Below are positions 11,900 to 25,591 of a stretch of DNA of 64,000 nucleotides, piece after piece. Source of the stretch: Canna indica (taxonomy: Eukaryota; Streptophyta; Magnoliopsida; Zingiberales; Cannaceae); assembly GCA_034359265.1 (NCBI GenBank), contig CP136896.1, positions 30,816,001-30,880,000 of the forward strand, in the 5' to 3' direction. A model generated the notes under the pieces. That model was given only the letters and a program-made list of their open reading frames with translations. It was not told the origin of the DNA and searched no databases. The number at the start of each line of letters is the position of its first letter. Position 1 is the first letter of the stretch. The translations under genes were made by a program, and so were the position numbers.

Positions 11900-12703
11900 A
11901 TAGCTCTAGAGTCGGTTATTTCCGCACCTCCTAGGTTCGATGCCTCAAACTTTGGTCTATGGAAATCTAGGATGTACATCTTTCTAAAGATCCAAGGTTT
12001 AGGTATTTTTAAGATGGTAAAAATCCAATATGTTGAACCTAAGGAAAATATAAATGCATGGACCCAAGAACAAATTGATATGTTTGAATTAAATGCTAAA
12101 GCTACAAATTGTATATTTTGTTCTTTGGATGATAACATTTTTGAAAAGATCATGCATTGCACTTCCGCTTTCGATATTTGGGCTTGCTTGAATATGCTTT
12201 ATGATTATGCAAAAACTGAGGAGCTTAGTACTTTCAATGAAGGAGGTGATGACAATTGTCATACCTCTAGTCCTAATGAAGTTTTTGATGCCCAAAGCAC
12301 TTCTAGCCAAAGAAGCACAAGCAAGAATTGGAAAAGAAAACTTAGGTGCTTCCTTTGCCAAGAGAAGGGACACAAGAAGAAGAATTGTCCACTCTTGAAG
12401 AAGAAATCCAAAAAGAAGTGTGCTTCCTCATCCACATCTCAAACAAGTGAAGCCTCCTCTAGACATGACGATGAAGCTACATCAAACGTTTGCCTCGTGG
12501 GTCTTCGAGATGAGGTATATTCTCCATCTTCTAGTCATGTTCAAAATATTAATGATAGTGATTCTAGTAGCTCTAAATCCCTTGACATGTCTTATGAAGA
12601 ACTACTAGAAGATAGCAAGAAAATGTATGCCATCCTTGTAATAAAGAACAAGGAAAATAAGAAATTGAAGAAAGAAAACTTAAATAAGTTCTCAATTGCA
12701 TGA
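11900..12703 (+). pseudogene. Element A gag, N-terminal part with first zinc knuckle (start codon lost)
   Basis: The frame opens at ATA (11,900-11,902). Element C has ATG (56,970) at the same position, followed by the same PPRFD.SNFGLWKSRMY segment. The usable Met in A is therefore 11,972, about 24 residues in. The central part has WTQEQIDMFELNAKATN and SAFDIWACLNMLYDYAKTEE, the copia Gag core. A complete CCHC knuckle (CFLCQEKGHKKKNC) lies near 12,349-12,390 and is followed by a Lys- and Ser-rich stretch. The frame ends at 12,703 because two bases are missing compared with C. Gag normally forms the particle and packages element RNA. Confidence 0.8.
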
Positions 12704-13345
12704 ATGCAAACTAGAAAATGAGAAAATGAAATCTAGTTCTTTTAATTCTTGCCATGATGATATGAAACTTGAGATTAAGGATTTTAAACATAAAAATGAA
12801 GAATTAGAAATTGAGAATGATGAGTTGTTAACTAAGATTTCAAAAATTAGAAATGAGAATGAAAACACAAAAAATAATGTGAATCTCAATGGTAAGGATT
12901 GTATAAGTGATTTCAAATTTGAGCATGATATCTTGAAAAATAAAAATTGCTTGTTGAAATCTTAAATTCAAGCTTTACACAAATCCATCAACGACTTAAA
13001 AAATGAGATTGTTTTCTTGAGTAAGAAAACTAGTAACTTATCAAATGCTTCATCTCTTAGGAGTCCTAAAAATCAAAATGTCTTTTAGGAAATCTCCAAA
13101 CAAGAATGCTCATGCTCATAATATTTCACATGTTAAGCATTCTAACTTTAAACCTCATGTCCATAGCAAAAACAAAAAGAAATTTAATTGACATTGTTTT
13201 TGTTGTGGTATTTATGGGCAAGTCATATATGACTGTGCTTTCAAAGTGAACCCTAGTGTTGTTAAAACACTTTGGGTACCTAAGCCCATTAACCCCCAAG
13301 GACCCAAAACTATTTGGGTACCAAAGATCTCATCTTCTCTTGTAG
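12696..13345 (+). pseudogene. Element A gag, coiled-coil part and second knuckle (broken)
   Basis: After the frameshift the reading frame continues from 12,696 with a long Glu/Asn/Lys-rich heptad-like stretch (coiled coil, to 12,965). It ends at a stop. A degenerate second zinc knuckle follows near 13,190-13,245 (CFCCGIYGQVIYDC), with Gln in place of the usual His. It is followed by GPKTIWVPK, the usual end of copia Gag just before protease. No protease follows. Element C keeps His in this knuckle. Confidence 0.7.
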
Positions 13346-16300
13346 GGGGAGCTACCACACAAGGGTAGAAAGAAGTGGTGTATTGGAGTTGACCATGGAC
13401 TTGAATGATGAATCCTTCCTTGGTTGCAACTTCAAGCTACCTTGATGCCTTAGGTAAAGTTAGCATCAAAACTATTCCGGTATCATCTTCTAACTTGCAT
13501 TGCTTAATCTTAGTTGAAGATCATGATACCATGTTTAAGATTGAGTTATTTTTCCCGCTCTTGCAAAAGAGTTCTTTTGAAAATGTTTTTCATTTTGATT
13601 TCCCGATCTCTTCGGAGACCCCGGTGGCCTGTAATGAGCCTAAGCGACCTTGCGGTTCTAAATCGTAGGCACATTGTAGCCTTTCGATTTTCAACCAATA
13701 GGAAGGGTTGGAGATCTTATTTTTCAAATTTTCATATTTTGAGATCTCTTGATTCATTTTGTTATCATGAAGATTTATTTGAAAATGAATCCATGCTATT
13801 TAGTGAAGTTGAATTTGATAAATGATACTTGGTTTCTCTCTTCACTATTTAGTTTAATAGCTTGCATGTAGATTTAATTTCATGTTCTTTTTATAAAGTA
13901 TACTTGCAAGTTATGATAAAATGGAAGGCTAAATAGAATAGATTAGTTTGGCTAAATTCATGGATGAGGTATGTTTTTGGTTATTGCATATTTCTAGTTT
14001 AATACCTCAATTTTCATGGTTGATTATGTCTCTATACTCATGATTAGGATTGCATGTTAAAACCCTTGAATTTTCATGAGTATGTAGAATCTTAGCACTT
14101 AGGCAAATTTCATTAAAAGAAACTTGCTCTAGGTTGATATTTACTAGTAAAGACCTTCTTGTAAATCCAAACTAGTTTAACATGATAAGGGACCTTATGC
14201 CTCAAATGGTTCACATCTTGATCCCTTAGATTCATTATGATATCATGTAAATTTTTTCTTTAAATGAATCTCTACTATCTAGCATAGGTTAACGCGTTTA
14301 ATGAAACTTTGCATTAAACCTTGCTATTTAGTTTGTTAGCTTGCTAGTAGTCATAATTATTTCATTATGATATTAATGATGTCTACTTGCAAGTTGTGAA
14401 TGTAAATGAAGATATGCTATCTAAAATGAAAATGAAAATGAAAAAGTTGGGCAAATTTTCAAGAAAATGGTATGAATTTTATTTTGCAAAAATCTTTGAA
14501 AAATAATTGAATTTTCATGTTTAATGATGTCTCTATACTCATGATTGATGTTGCATGATATATGTATGAAATTTTCATGAGTAGGCAATTTCATGATATT
14601 AATATTGAATGAAATTGGACTAGTTTAAAATTTCTTGTTAGAGATCTCATCTTGAGTTAGTGATTGTTAAAGATGTTTAGATATACATATCACATGAGTC
14701 TAGGTGTTTAAAAAATAAAAATTCATGTCTAGATGAACAATGTGATATCTATATCACTTTAGGGGACTTAAACTTGAAAAGTTTGACCCATGTCAATAAA
14801 TTGACTTGGACATTCATTTTAAGTTCAAAACTAGGAATAGGTATGACATGTTTCCAAGCACTAAAAGTGAAAAATTCATATGGATATAGATAAAATGACA
14901 TAGAGGTGAATTCATGATAACCTCTTTTGAACCAAGTTGACCCAAGTCAACAGGTTGACTTGAATGTCTCATTTATGATCCATATTTGAGAAACATATTT
15001 AGATTTACTCATGTTAGGTATCCATAGGTTTAAGTATAAAAAATCATGAGTAAATGTTAACATTGAAACTTAGCAAGTTTCATAAAAACTAGTTTAGTTT
15101 TGAATGAAACCATGCTAGGTTGATATCTTGACTTAAGGACATAATTTTCATTTCAAACTTGACATATACTCTTTACATGATCACATTATGGTGTCATGAA
15201 AGTTTGAATGAAAGTTGAACAAGTTTTAAAGAATAATTGAAAATTATAAAAATACCATTGTAACCTACATTTAGTATAAATTTCAGTTATTTCAAGAAAA
15301 ATATAGAAAAGTAATTTTGAGATGATTCTTGAAGCTGCATATTCTTTGAAAAATCTAGTTTTATCAGTAAAAATTTCAAAAAGTTTAGTCAAGAATCTAA
15401 TTTATAATGGAATTTTGAAGTTGGATTTCGAAAACACAAAGTATCATTATTTGAAATATCAATCTTTCCGATACTTTGATTTTTCTTCGAAAACTTCATA
15501 TAAAAACTCATGTACACCATTTGGATTCCATTTCCAATATCATTTACACAATTTCATGAGTAAAATCATTTGTAGGAATGATTTTGATATTTTGGATGAT
15601 ATCTAGGATCCATTTGTTTATTTGAAAACAATATAGGATGAAAAATGAACTTAGAAAAATTATTTTGAGTTGAATCTTGATACATGCATTGCAAATGATC
15701 ATTCAACAATTGGTATCAAAATTTTCATTCAACAATTGGTATCAAAAATTTTCATTCAATAATTGGTATCAAAAATTTTCATCCAACAAATTAGTATTTC
15801 AAATCTTGAAGTATAGGTTGACCTAAGTCAACAAAGTGAATTAAAAATTTCACCTTAAGCCCAAACTTGATTCATGGACTTAGATTTCCTCATGTTTGAT
15901 GTCTAGATGCCTAAATATGAGAAAAACATGAGTAGATAGCAAAACTTGAGACTTAGCACCTTCATGTTTTCATGTTTATTTCAAATGAAAACATGCTAAG
16001 TTCATATTTGGATCAAATGACATTAGGTTCACTTCAAACTTGATATACATGATTTAAATGACTATATCTTTGTATTTTGAAAGTTTGAATGAAATTTAAA
16101 AATATCATGAAAAGGAAACAATATTCATCTTGAGATCATACATGACTTAAATTTGAATTCCTATTGTGTTTTGAACATCATGTATGAATTAAGTTTCATG
16201 TTAATTACTTGTTTTCCATCCCTTTGGTTAAGATTTTCATATTTCATGAAAAATACTCCTTAGAGTCTCAACTCAAAAATAATTGTGTTTCATCCCTTTG

Positions 16301-16601
16301 AATAGATAGATATTTCTTGCCCTTTTTGATTGATGTCAAAAGGGGGGAAAAATTAGAAAAAATCTATAGAGAAAATATATGTCAAAAGGGAGAGAAATGC
16401 ATAGTTAAAATGAGGAGAAATGTATAGTTAAAATGAGGAGAAAAGTATAAGAAAAGGGAGGAAAATATAGGGATATCCATGCATATAGATAAGGGGAGTA
16501 TAATTATATACATATGCATGTTGATAGGGGGAGAAATCCCTTAGTTGATATTCTTAATGCTTTAATGAATATATATTTTCTTAAGGATGCTTGTCATCAT
16601 C
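13346..16601 (+). other. Non-coding AT-rich interior of element A
   Basis: No enzyme domain can be read in any frame. The stretch has its own recurring vocabulary. Imperfect GTTGAC..AAGTCAAC palindromes lie at about 14,781, 14,936 and 15,817, and blocks such as 'tcatgttaggt' and 'aaacttagca' recur. A tandem repeat of about 27 bp lies at 15,700-15,800. Near 13,610-13,720 a short GC-richer block ('cttgcggttctaaatcgtag') is also kept in elements B (50,971) and C (58,653), so this interior is a conserved part of the family. Confidence 0.7.
15700..15800 (+). repeat. 27-bp tandem repeat containing TTGGTATCA
   Basis: About three and a half units of 'cattcaacaattggtatcaa' plus a short A/T stretch are arranged head to tail. 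Each good unit contains TTGGTATCA, the core of the primer-binding site, in an unrelated part of the element. Confidence 0.8.
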
Positions 16602-16615
16602 AAAAAGGGGGAGAT
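16602..16615 (+). other. Polypurine tract of element A
   Basis: The purine run aaaaagggggagat ends immediately before TGTTGG of the 3' LTR. The same arrangement precedes the LTR of element C at 60,023. Confidence 0.8.
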
Positions 16616-18119
16616 TGTTGGCTTTAGGTTTTCAACCTTAGCCTTAATCTCGATTTTGATGGTTTTGATGATAACAAACATGGGACTAATGATTTCATTG
16701 AATATATGTTTCAAGTTCCATATCAATTAGCGTTCAATGTCCTCGATCAAAAATATCGGAAGAAATCGGAAATCAGAAGGACATTGATCGTCGCGCTCGG
16801 GTTCGTCGCGAAAGTTTCTCGAAGATCGACGAGTGCACCAAAGTCACTTGGACGAGTTCAAAGATCACATGGAAGCTCTCCAAGATGATGCTCGTTGAAA
16901 GCCGGAACCCAAAAACGAAGTGCGGAAGAAAATCGGCTGCGAAATCAAACTCAGCCTAAATTCGGTCAACCGGGCGATCGACCGAATAGGGTAAGGAAAT
17001 GGGCAGTGGCCATTTTGGTCGACCGGTCGGTCGACCGAACACTGCCAAAAATAGATAGTGGCTACTTCGGTCGACCTATCGATCGACCGACAGAAGCCTG
17101 AAATAGGCATTAAGCCTGCGGTCGACCGACCTGCGAATAGCCGAAGACGCAAAATGCGTCGATCGACCGGTGGGTCGACCGGAAGTCGCGGATCGATATT
17201 TTTGCGTCAAGCGGTCGACTGCCCACAGGGAGAAAAGAAGCAGTCGAACGACTGGTCGACCAATCGGTCGACTGACCATTCCACCAGCGGCCTGTAACGG
17301 ATAGTTTTCTATTCGTTGAACAGTCGTTTCTTCACGAAGGTATAAATATACCTTTGTATGATTCATTTAAGGGTTCTTCTCTCATTCCTACAGTGATCAT
17401 TGAGCATCCATAAGAGAGATCAAAGCCTTCCAAAAGATAAAGTGCTTGCGCTCGATTCTTCAGGTGACAACTTCTTGCGCACACTCTGCTCCTCAACTCG
17501 GCTTCTACTCAAAGCATTCCCTCTGACAAGTTGGAGGCTACAAGGCTTGAAAAGAGCATTCATTATTGGTTTTATCCTTAGCTCTTTTCACTATAACTTT
17601 TATTGTTATTTAAACTATGTTTAATTTGTGAGTCTGTAGAAAATCGGGTGTTTGGTCTTCTGTGTGAAGTGGTATCCTTGGTGTAGAAGGAGTAAAGCCA
17701 CTTGTGTAAACTTAGCTTTTACTAGGATTAGTTTAGTTGTCCCTTAGGTTAAGGTGGGAAAGTGCTCTCGGTAGGAAGGCGGGAAACTTCCGGGTGTGGA
17801 AGTGCCTTCGGTTGGAGAGCAGAGACTTTCCGGTGAAAAGTCCTTGTTGTAAGGGAAACAATCTAGTAAAACCTAGTTTGGAAATCCTAAGCGGGGTGCT
17901 TAGGTAGTGGAGTAGGCATTGGGGCCGAACCACTATAAAATCTCTGTGTTTGCATTGATTGATTGTTCGTTTTAATTGATTAATTATTTATCGCTTCCGC
18001 AATCAATCATCGAATTGCAAATTGCCTAACAATTTAAGAAAATGATTAAATTGAAAATCAAGCGAATAATATAGTAAACACACTATTCACCCCCCTCTAG
18101 TGTTGCAATTTCGCCCACA
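16616..18119 (+). repeat. 3' LTR of element A
   Basis: It is homologous over its length to the 5' LTR, with scattered substitutions and indels. It holds one extra palindromic block around 17,015-17,095 that the 5' copy lacks. TATAAATA is retained at about 17,341. It ends 'tcgcccaca'. Confidence 0.85.
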
Positions 18120-19522
18120 AGTTGGTATTGAGGTATGGAAGAAAAGAGCCGCTCAAGCATTTTCTAATTTGAAAAAGAGCCGTTTGAGAGCATTATGTGA
18201 ATTATGGGCAATTTTTTTAAAAAAACTGGTTGGTGGCATTCTGGGTAGTTTGAAGGTTTTTAGTCTTTCATGCCTTTTTTTTTAGGTTAACGATTTCCAA
18301 AAGTTACTTAAAAATATATCTTTAATTTATTTTTACTTAAGGAATAATTATTGGAACTTTTGATGGCAAGAAAATATCTAAATTATGTAGCCCTCCAAGG
18401 AGCCCCCTATACTTAGAAATTTTAAGACCATTTTTTGATTATTTTTTTTTAATTTTTGGGGTTCGGGTTTCTAATTTTGGGTTATGAACTCAATGAGGGC
18501 ATCAAACCAAGGCTTATGAGCATTTACAATAAAAGAAACTAAGTCCTAAACTAATATTGACATGCTCGACTCCGAAGCCTTCGATTCTTGATTTTTCGTG
18601 ATTTTTTCGACGAACTTCGGATGCGTACCGTATGTTCGACCTAAGACCAAACCTAGTTGAAACTATTTGAACCATGTTTGTTATCATCAAAACTAAGAGT
18701 GTTTCGAAGGTTGAACCCTTGGGCCAACACCCTTCTGAGCAACATCCATACGAGATTATCGGGCGGCATCATCACCAATCATCCCTCATACTGCAATATG
18801 TCTCCCCCCCCTCGAAGTTATACCCGACGAGACATCGGATCAAACCACACTACATCGCTCCGACCTTCATGCAAGAACAATCGTCAAATAAGGTTTGTTA
18901 TCATCAAATCAAATAAGGGCATAAGAGTACGAAAACTAGTGTTTGGCTCTCAAGATTGCTCTTTAAAGATCAAATGTATGCTTGATAGATCAATGAAATA
19001 GTAGTGAGTCTTAAACACCTGAAAACATGAGTTTATATAGATGTGGTGGAGGTATGGGGCAGTTTCTAGCCGTTAAACATATCAAAAAAGATCTGTTGGG
19101 CATTCGATCGATCGAGATTCAACCGATCTTTGGTTGAAAAGTTACTAGAATTCTAGTAACATTTCGGTTGATCGAGGATCGGCTGAACTTCGACCGATAA
19201 CTCAAAAATAGGCTAAACATTGATTTTTGCTGATTTTTCCACCAGAACTCGATTTCGGGTCTCGTTTTGGGTTTTTGGCTTTGGTAACTCAATATGGACA
19301 TCATGATAAAGCTTAGAATCATTTGCAATAGAAAAACTAAGTCTTAAACTAATTTTGATGCGACTCCGAAGCCTCCAATTCTTAATTTTTCACGATTTCT
19401 CCGATAAACTTCGAATGTGTATCGTTTGTCCAACATGAGACCAAACCTTCATAAAATAATTAGAACCATATTTGTTATTATCAAAATCAAGAATGTGGCC
19501 AGGTTGAACCATTGGGCCAATA
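18120..19522 (-). mobile_element. Two antisense LTR ends of the TGTTGGCCC family with filler
   Basis: Segments of about 18,420-18,729 and 19,040-19,522 match each other and 821-1,236. On the minus strand each starts with TGTTGGCCC or a close variant (TATTGGCCC in the second). Each then has 'tgataacaaacatggttc' or a close variant and a stretch around 'cttcggagtcg'. Between them lies about 170 bp of unrelated sequence (18,730-18,900) and a partial U3 with a TATA-like 'tatata'. 18,120-18,420 shows nothing recognisable. No coding sequence is supported. Confidence 0.55.
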
Positions 19523-20249
19523 GAACTTTGTATTTTTATTTGGTTGATAACAAGTTGGGGAAACGTAGGAAGTTGCACTTTCCACAAAAACCAGGAAGTG
19601 GCTTACCTAGCCTCCTAGGTAAGTTGTACTTCTGAGATTTTGTAGAATGTAATTAAAAGGATGTTTTTGCCTATGCCGACAAAATATGTAGGCTTTTTCA
19701 TATTAATTACAAATAAATATTAATTTTTCATATATACTAAATTATATATAATTTTATTTTAAAATATTAATTATATATAACAAAATTATATTATACTTTT
19801 TAATAATATGTTAAAATATCTACTTATAAAAGAAAATTATTTTTCATATATTCTAGAACATCTATATGAAAAAATAAAAATGTTAATTTACAAATGAAAA
19901 GTATATTGGTTGAATATGTATTTTTTTAGAAGTATCCAAGTGTGAAACTAATTCGTGTGAAATTGCATTTTTCATAAATTAACTATTTGTCAACCAAATA
20001 TTTTAATTAAGGAATGTACAATTTTTCATACATCAATCAAATGAGACATAATTCAAGTTTTCTATTTGAAGATCTCACTATTCTTGAAACCTTTCCATTG
20101 TACCCTCTTCAATCATAGCATGACATAGTGGCTTGTGCAAATTTTTATTTTCCACTAATATAGTAATATAACAACACTAACTAAGTGCATGTTTGTTTCA
20201 TTAGATTGAATGATAGATATGATTTCTCAAATCATGTTCATCGTTTATG
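19523..20249. other. AT-rich intergenic stretch, no feature seen
   Basis: Long A/T-rich sequence without ORFs, terminal repeats or domain-like translations. It separates the antisense LTR scraps from the Ty3/gypsy element. Confidence 0.5.
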
Positions 20250-20610
20250 ACACAGCGAAAAGTGAGAAAACAACATTTGCTAGTTTCGCACCAGAAAGCG
20301 CCCTTGAATCCACAAGGGAATTAACTTCAACTCCTTTAAATCCATAAGGGAATTAACTTCAACTAGATTATATATAATCTACTAGAAGAGTACTAGAATG
20401 CCTTTAGCAACTAGAGAAAGCAATTTAAGCTTTCAATAAGAGTAATATTTCTTGCTTGATGCAAAATGGGAAAGTACAAGGCCCTTTTATTGTGTTGCCT
20501 ACACCTTTCATCTTGATAATTTTCCTATGTGGGACTAAACCTACTATACTAAAATCAAGTCCCCACTACGATCTACTTTATCTACCTCTTTTCTAGATTG
20601 TGCTACATCA
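20250..20610 (-). repeat. 3' LTR of the Ty3/gypsy element
   Basis: It shares 'agtttcgca', 'gaatccacaagggaattaac', 'ctttcaataagagtaat' and 'tcaagtccccacta' with 25,218-25,528. On the minus strand it starts TGATGTAGCAC next to the polypurine tract (20,611-20,624, gtaagtggaggggt). The 3' copy has a short extra repeat of 'aagggaattaacttcaact'. Confidence 0.8.
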
Positions 20611-20644
20611 TACCCCTCCACTTACAAAATAACTCGTCCCCGAG

Positions 20645-21430
20645 TTAGTTTGAATCTTCAAGGTACAAAGGTTCATCTGAAGGATAATATGGATTTATGT
20701 CAGCTACATTTAAGGTACTGGATATTTTCATGGACTCTGGCAGCTCAACTACGTATGCATTGTTGTTGATCTTCTTGGTGATGCGGTATGGGCCATACTT
20801 CTTTGGTTGCACCTTGCTATATGTCCCTATTGGAAACCTTTCTTTTCGTAGAAATACCATGAGCATATGTCCTTCTTTGAAAGTCTGTTGCTTGCGGTGT
20901 TTGTTTGCTTGCTGCTTGTAACGAGCATTAGCTTTCTCAATCTTTTGCTTAACTTCAGCTTGCACAGATTGAACTTGTTCTGCTAACTTCTCTGCTGCGG
21001 TACTCCATTGATGGCTAGGGATTTGCATTAGATCCAGAGCATGTTGTGGAACTTTCGTGTAGACCACCGAGAATGGAGATCTTCCTATTGCACTGTATGT
21101 GGCACTATTGTAGGCGAATTCTGCTTGAGCTAGGGCGAAATCCCACTGTCTTGGTTTCTCCTTGCATATGCATCATATCAAGTTTCCAAGTGTTCTATTT
21201 AAGGACTATGTTTGTCCGTCTGTCTGTGGATGTGCAGTGCTGCTGAACTTCAGTGATGAGTCAAACATCTTCCACAAGATTATCCAGAAATGACTGAGGA
21301 ACTTGCTATCTCGGTCTGAAGTAATGGACTTACGTATCCCATGTAGTCGGACAATCGTCTTGAAGAAGAGTCTGGCAACATGTGACATATCAGATGTCTT
21401 CCAATAGGGTATAAAATGAACCATTTTTTA
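20645..21430 (-). pseudogene. Ty3/gypsy integrase, core end and C-terminal domain
   Basis: The frame at 21,206-21,424 has [12 protein letters not shown], with the second catalytic Asp of the DDE triad, and ends at HPQTDGQT, just before the catalytic Glu. A frame change follows. 20,645-21,067 carries the C-terminal domain ([20 protein letters not shown], then NAYVVELPE and STLNVADI). I see no chromodomain before the stop at 20,645. In a working element this enzyme inserts the cDNA into the host chromosome. Confidence 0.8.
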
Positions 21431-22380
21431 AAATCTATCGACCACTACAAAGATAGAATCTACCCCGTGTTGTGTATGGGGCAGCCCTAACACAAAATCC
21501 ATAGAGATTCCTTCCTAAATATTCTCTAGGATGGGAAGTGGCATGTATAACCCTGTGTTTTTGGATGTCCCTTTTGTAGTTTGGCATACGTAACATCTCT
21601 ACACAAACCTGTCTATATCTCTCTTCATACGAGGCTAGTAATATCACTCCTCGATGACAGCTCGTGTCTTGTCTCATCCCAAATGCCCTGCTAGGCCTCC
21701 CCCATGAAGATCTCTGATAATCTTTTCCCTTAAGGAGGTGCGTGGGATGCAAAGCTTGTTCTTTCTGAAGAGGTCGCCATTGTAGATGTGAAAGTCTTCA
21801 AAAACTTGATTTTGTTGGCAACTTTCCCATATTTTGGCAAAGTCTTCATCATGCTCATACTGGTCTCGTAGTGTCTCGAACCCAAGAATCTCTTCACTAG
21901 AAGTAACCAATAGAGTTGCTCGATGACTCAATGCATCTGCAACAATATTCTGGGCTCCGGGATTTTGAACAATTTTGAATGAGAATTTTTGGAAAAAACT
22001 TACCCAATGAGCATGCATCCTATTACTGATATGTGTCTAGTTATTTAGGTATTTGAGTGCTTGATGGTCAGAGTGCAAGACAAATTCTTTACCAATTAGA
22101 TAATATTCTCAATGCTTCAGGGCTCGGACGACAGCGCATAGCTCTTTGTCATACGTTGACCACTTGAGGCGCGCTTCACTTAGCTTTTCACTGAAGAAAG
22201 TTACTTGTCTTTTTCCTTGTGATAACACAGCTCCTATCCCCACACCGCTTGCGTCGCATTCAACTTTAAATATTTTGTCGAAGTTTGGGAGAGTCAGAAC
22301 TGGAGCATTGCACAACTTCTCTTTGATGAGTGAAAAGCTTGCTTATGCTTGTTCAGTCCATTGGAATTTTCCTTTCTTCA
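21431..22380 (-). pseudogene. Ty3/gypsy RNase H and integrase N-terminal part
   Basis: 22,109-22,315 shows [39 protein letters not shown] and [14 protein letters not shown], the RNase H start with its Asp and Glu. 21,674-22,018 continues with QNPGAQNIVADALSHRA and DGDL-like text leading to the integrase zinc-finger region. A further frame piece covers 21,435-21,752. Frame changes separate all three. RNase H degrades template RNA during cDNA synthesis. Confidence 0.8.
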
Positions 22381-23341
<961 letters not shown>

Positions 23342-23364
<23 letters not shown>

Positions 23365-23482
23365 CTCATATCTAGAGTGTGTGATAGTAAAGAAACCCCC
23401 TAGATTCCTTGATCAGTTTCTTCATCTCATATCTAGAGTGTGTGATAGTAAAGAATCCCCCCCCCCCCCCCCCCCCCCCCCC
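23342..23482. repeat. 61-bp tandem duplication ending in a C26 run
   Basis: The block from 'gattccttgatcag' to 'agtaaagaa' plus a short C run occurs twice head to tail (about 23,342-23,402 and 23,403-23,463). The second copy ends in 26 consecutive C (23,457-23,482). The arrangement fits replication slippage in the protease-RT linker. Confidence 0.9.
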
Positions 23483-23860
23483 GCCACTTTAGAATTTTGT
23501 GGCCTAGTCTTCTCTTTCAGTGGGAGCAGGGTATACTTGACTCCGTTCTTTGAGAGCTTGTACACATTGTCTCTCCCGAAGTGTGTACCATCTGCATCAA
23601 ATTCCCATGGCCTCCCAAGTAGCAGGTGACATGCATCCATATCCACCACGTCGTAGTATACTTCGTCCTTATATGGTCCAATTGAGAAAGGTACCTTGCA
23701 TCTTTCATTCACCTTGACCTCCTTGATTGTTGTTATCCAGGTGATAGAGTATAGATCTAGATGTTTCTCGATAGGTAGCTGCAAGGTTTCTGCTATTTTT
23801 TGGCAAATAATATTTTCTTGACTACCACTATCAATTATAACATCAAAGACTTTATTAGGA
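23422..23860 (-). pseudogene. Ty3/gypsy aspartic protease
   Basis: The active-site motif VIIDSGSQENII is readable at about 23,810-23,850, followed by ETLQLPIEKHL. Further on lies the conserved DMDACHLLLGRPWEFDADGT segment. The enzyme would process Gag-Pol. The linker after it is disturbed by a run of 26 C (23,457-23,482), read as poly-Gly, and by a 61-bp tandem duplication (23,342-23,463). Confidence 0.8.
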
Positions 23861-23889
23861 ATTGTGCACCTGGTCTTGCAGAGCTTATG

Positions 23890-25115
23890 CTATTGAGAGT
23901 TGTCTTCTTGTTTGGAAGATAGCAGCATTTTCGTGATCACACACATTTGTCCTCCTTGACTATAATCATATTCTTCTTCTCCTCCATCTTGTTCACAGTA
24001 ATATTCCTCCGTTGGATCAGTCTCTTCATGTTCTGCCTCGTGCTCTATGATCGCTACTCTTCTCTCAGGACATTCATTGGAGCGGCGGCCTGGCACATTG
24101 CATTTGTAGCATTTAAAAGGCGGTGGTTTGGTGTATGAATTATGTGCCTTCTGTGGTTCTTTGTTTGTTGTCGCCCTTCCTTTGTATTTGAGGTTTCGGC
24201 TCGAACATGCTTGTTGGTTTGATTTTGTGGCCCCTTCAAGATGTTGTCTTCTTCTTTTGGCTCGAAATACGTTCGCCGAGATGAACCTTGACTTCTTTCT
24301 TGTATAAGTGTTTTAGCTTTAAGAGCCAGATTTTGAGCCTCAACTACATTTAAGATGACTTGCACTCCAATTTTATCGCGGATAGTAGGCCTTAAACCAT
24401 TAAGGTACCTGGCAACTTGTTGGCTATCTGATTCGGCTAAGTTGTTGCACTCGGCTAGCCTCGGGAATTCAGTCGTGTATTGGTGAACAGTTCGTGATCC
24501 TTGAGTGCATTTTCGAAATTGTTGGAACAAATATTGTTCATAATCTAGGGGAAGAAATCTTGCCTTGATAAGCTCCTTCATATGGTTCCACTGTGTGATA
24601 GATGGTCACCCTTCTTCAAGTCGATGTCTGAGTTCTTTGTCCCACCAGCTTGAAGTAGCTCCTTTGAGTCGATAAGCCACCAACTTGACCCGTCTCTCTT
24701 CTAGAACCTCAGCATAATCGAAGAACCGCTCTACTTCTGCCAACCAATCTAGAAGCCCCTCAATAGTTTATGTGCCTTCAAAGTAAGGCAAGTCAACTTT
24801 GAGGCGAACCTCTTCGGCCCCTCGATTACGACGACCTCTTTTCTTATCTAGATATTCTTCACATTCTTCTTCATTATAACTATCTAAATGAACAGGAATT
24901 CTACGCATATTCACAGGACCAGGTTGTATGATAGGTTGGCCGCGAGCAAAATCTCCGACACGTCTCCTATCAACTCCCAAATGCCTACGTAGCCTTAAAG
25001 CTTCTAAATGAACGGATATATCTTCAAGGCGTTGACATACCTGATCAAATCGATGCTCCATCTGCCCAAGCCGCAGCTCAATTGCTTCAAACTTTCTCTC
25101 ACAACGCTGCTCCAA
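23890..25115 (-). pseudogene. Ty3/gypsy Gag with zinc knuckle
   Basis: The N-terminal part (24,768-25,115) shows an amphipathic repeat-like stretch (LGQMEHRFDQVCQRLEDI) and then DLPYFEGT. The central retrotransposon-gag domain (24,054-24,581) shows KARFLPLDYEQYLFQQFRKC, TTEFPRLAECNNLAES and YLNGLRPTIRDKIGV. The zinc knuckle near 24,075-24,120 reads CYKCNVPGRRSNEC, with Arg where the metal-binding His should be, and is followed by an acidic tail. A frameshift separates the knuckle from the body. Gag forms the particle core. Confidence 0.85.
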
Positions 25116-25217
25116 GGCATCTATGTAGCCTCCTCATTGAAGACTCTTACCTCCAGAACTTCGTCGGCAAGGTGACCGCGCTCGCCAGCAAGACCCTCCT
25201 CCGTAACGAGGTTGCCA

Positions 25218-25528
25218 AGAATCAACGAGAAGTGAGAAAATAATATTTGCTAGTTTCGCACAGGGAAGCGTCATTGAATCCACAAGGGAATTAACTTTAA
25301 CTAGATTACATATAATCTAGTAGAAGAGTGCTAGAATGCCTCTAGCAACTAGAGAAATCAATTTAAACTTTCAATAAGAGTAATACTTCTTGCTTGATGC
25401 CATACTATAGTGTTGCCTACACCTCATATCTTGATAATTTTCCTATGTGGGACTAGACATACTATACTAAAATCAAGTCCCCACTATGATCTACTTCATC
25501 TACCTCTTATCTACATTGTGCTATATCA
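25218..25528 (-). repeat. 5' LTR of the Ty3/gypsy element
   Basis: It is homologous to 20,250-20,610, with the same blocks in the same order. On the minus strand it begins TGATATAGCAC. It lacks the short internal duplication of the left copy. The leader between it and Gag (25,116-25,217) shows no clear primer-binding site. Confidence 0.8.
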
Positions 25529-25591
25529 ATTTATGATGAACGTCAAATTTACAAAAGGCTGAATATAATCGAATTAAGTTCCGATTGAAAT

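Larger units (their letters stand above)
10357..18119 (+). mobile_element. Element A: complete gag-only (LARD-like) LTR retrotransposon
   Basis: Two related direct LTRs (10,357-11,831 and 16,616-18,119) bound an interior of about 4.8 kb. There is an exact primer-binding site (11,834-11,845) and a polypurine tract just before the 3' LTR. The flanking pentamers are AGTTA and AGTTG (4 of 5). The interior encodes only copia-type Gag. I find no protease DSG, integrase, RT or RNase H motif. About 3.3 kb of AT-rich sequence follows gag. Such elements need enzymes supplied in trans. LTR divergence and indels suggest it is not very recent. Confidence 0.85.
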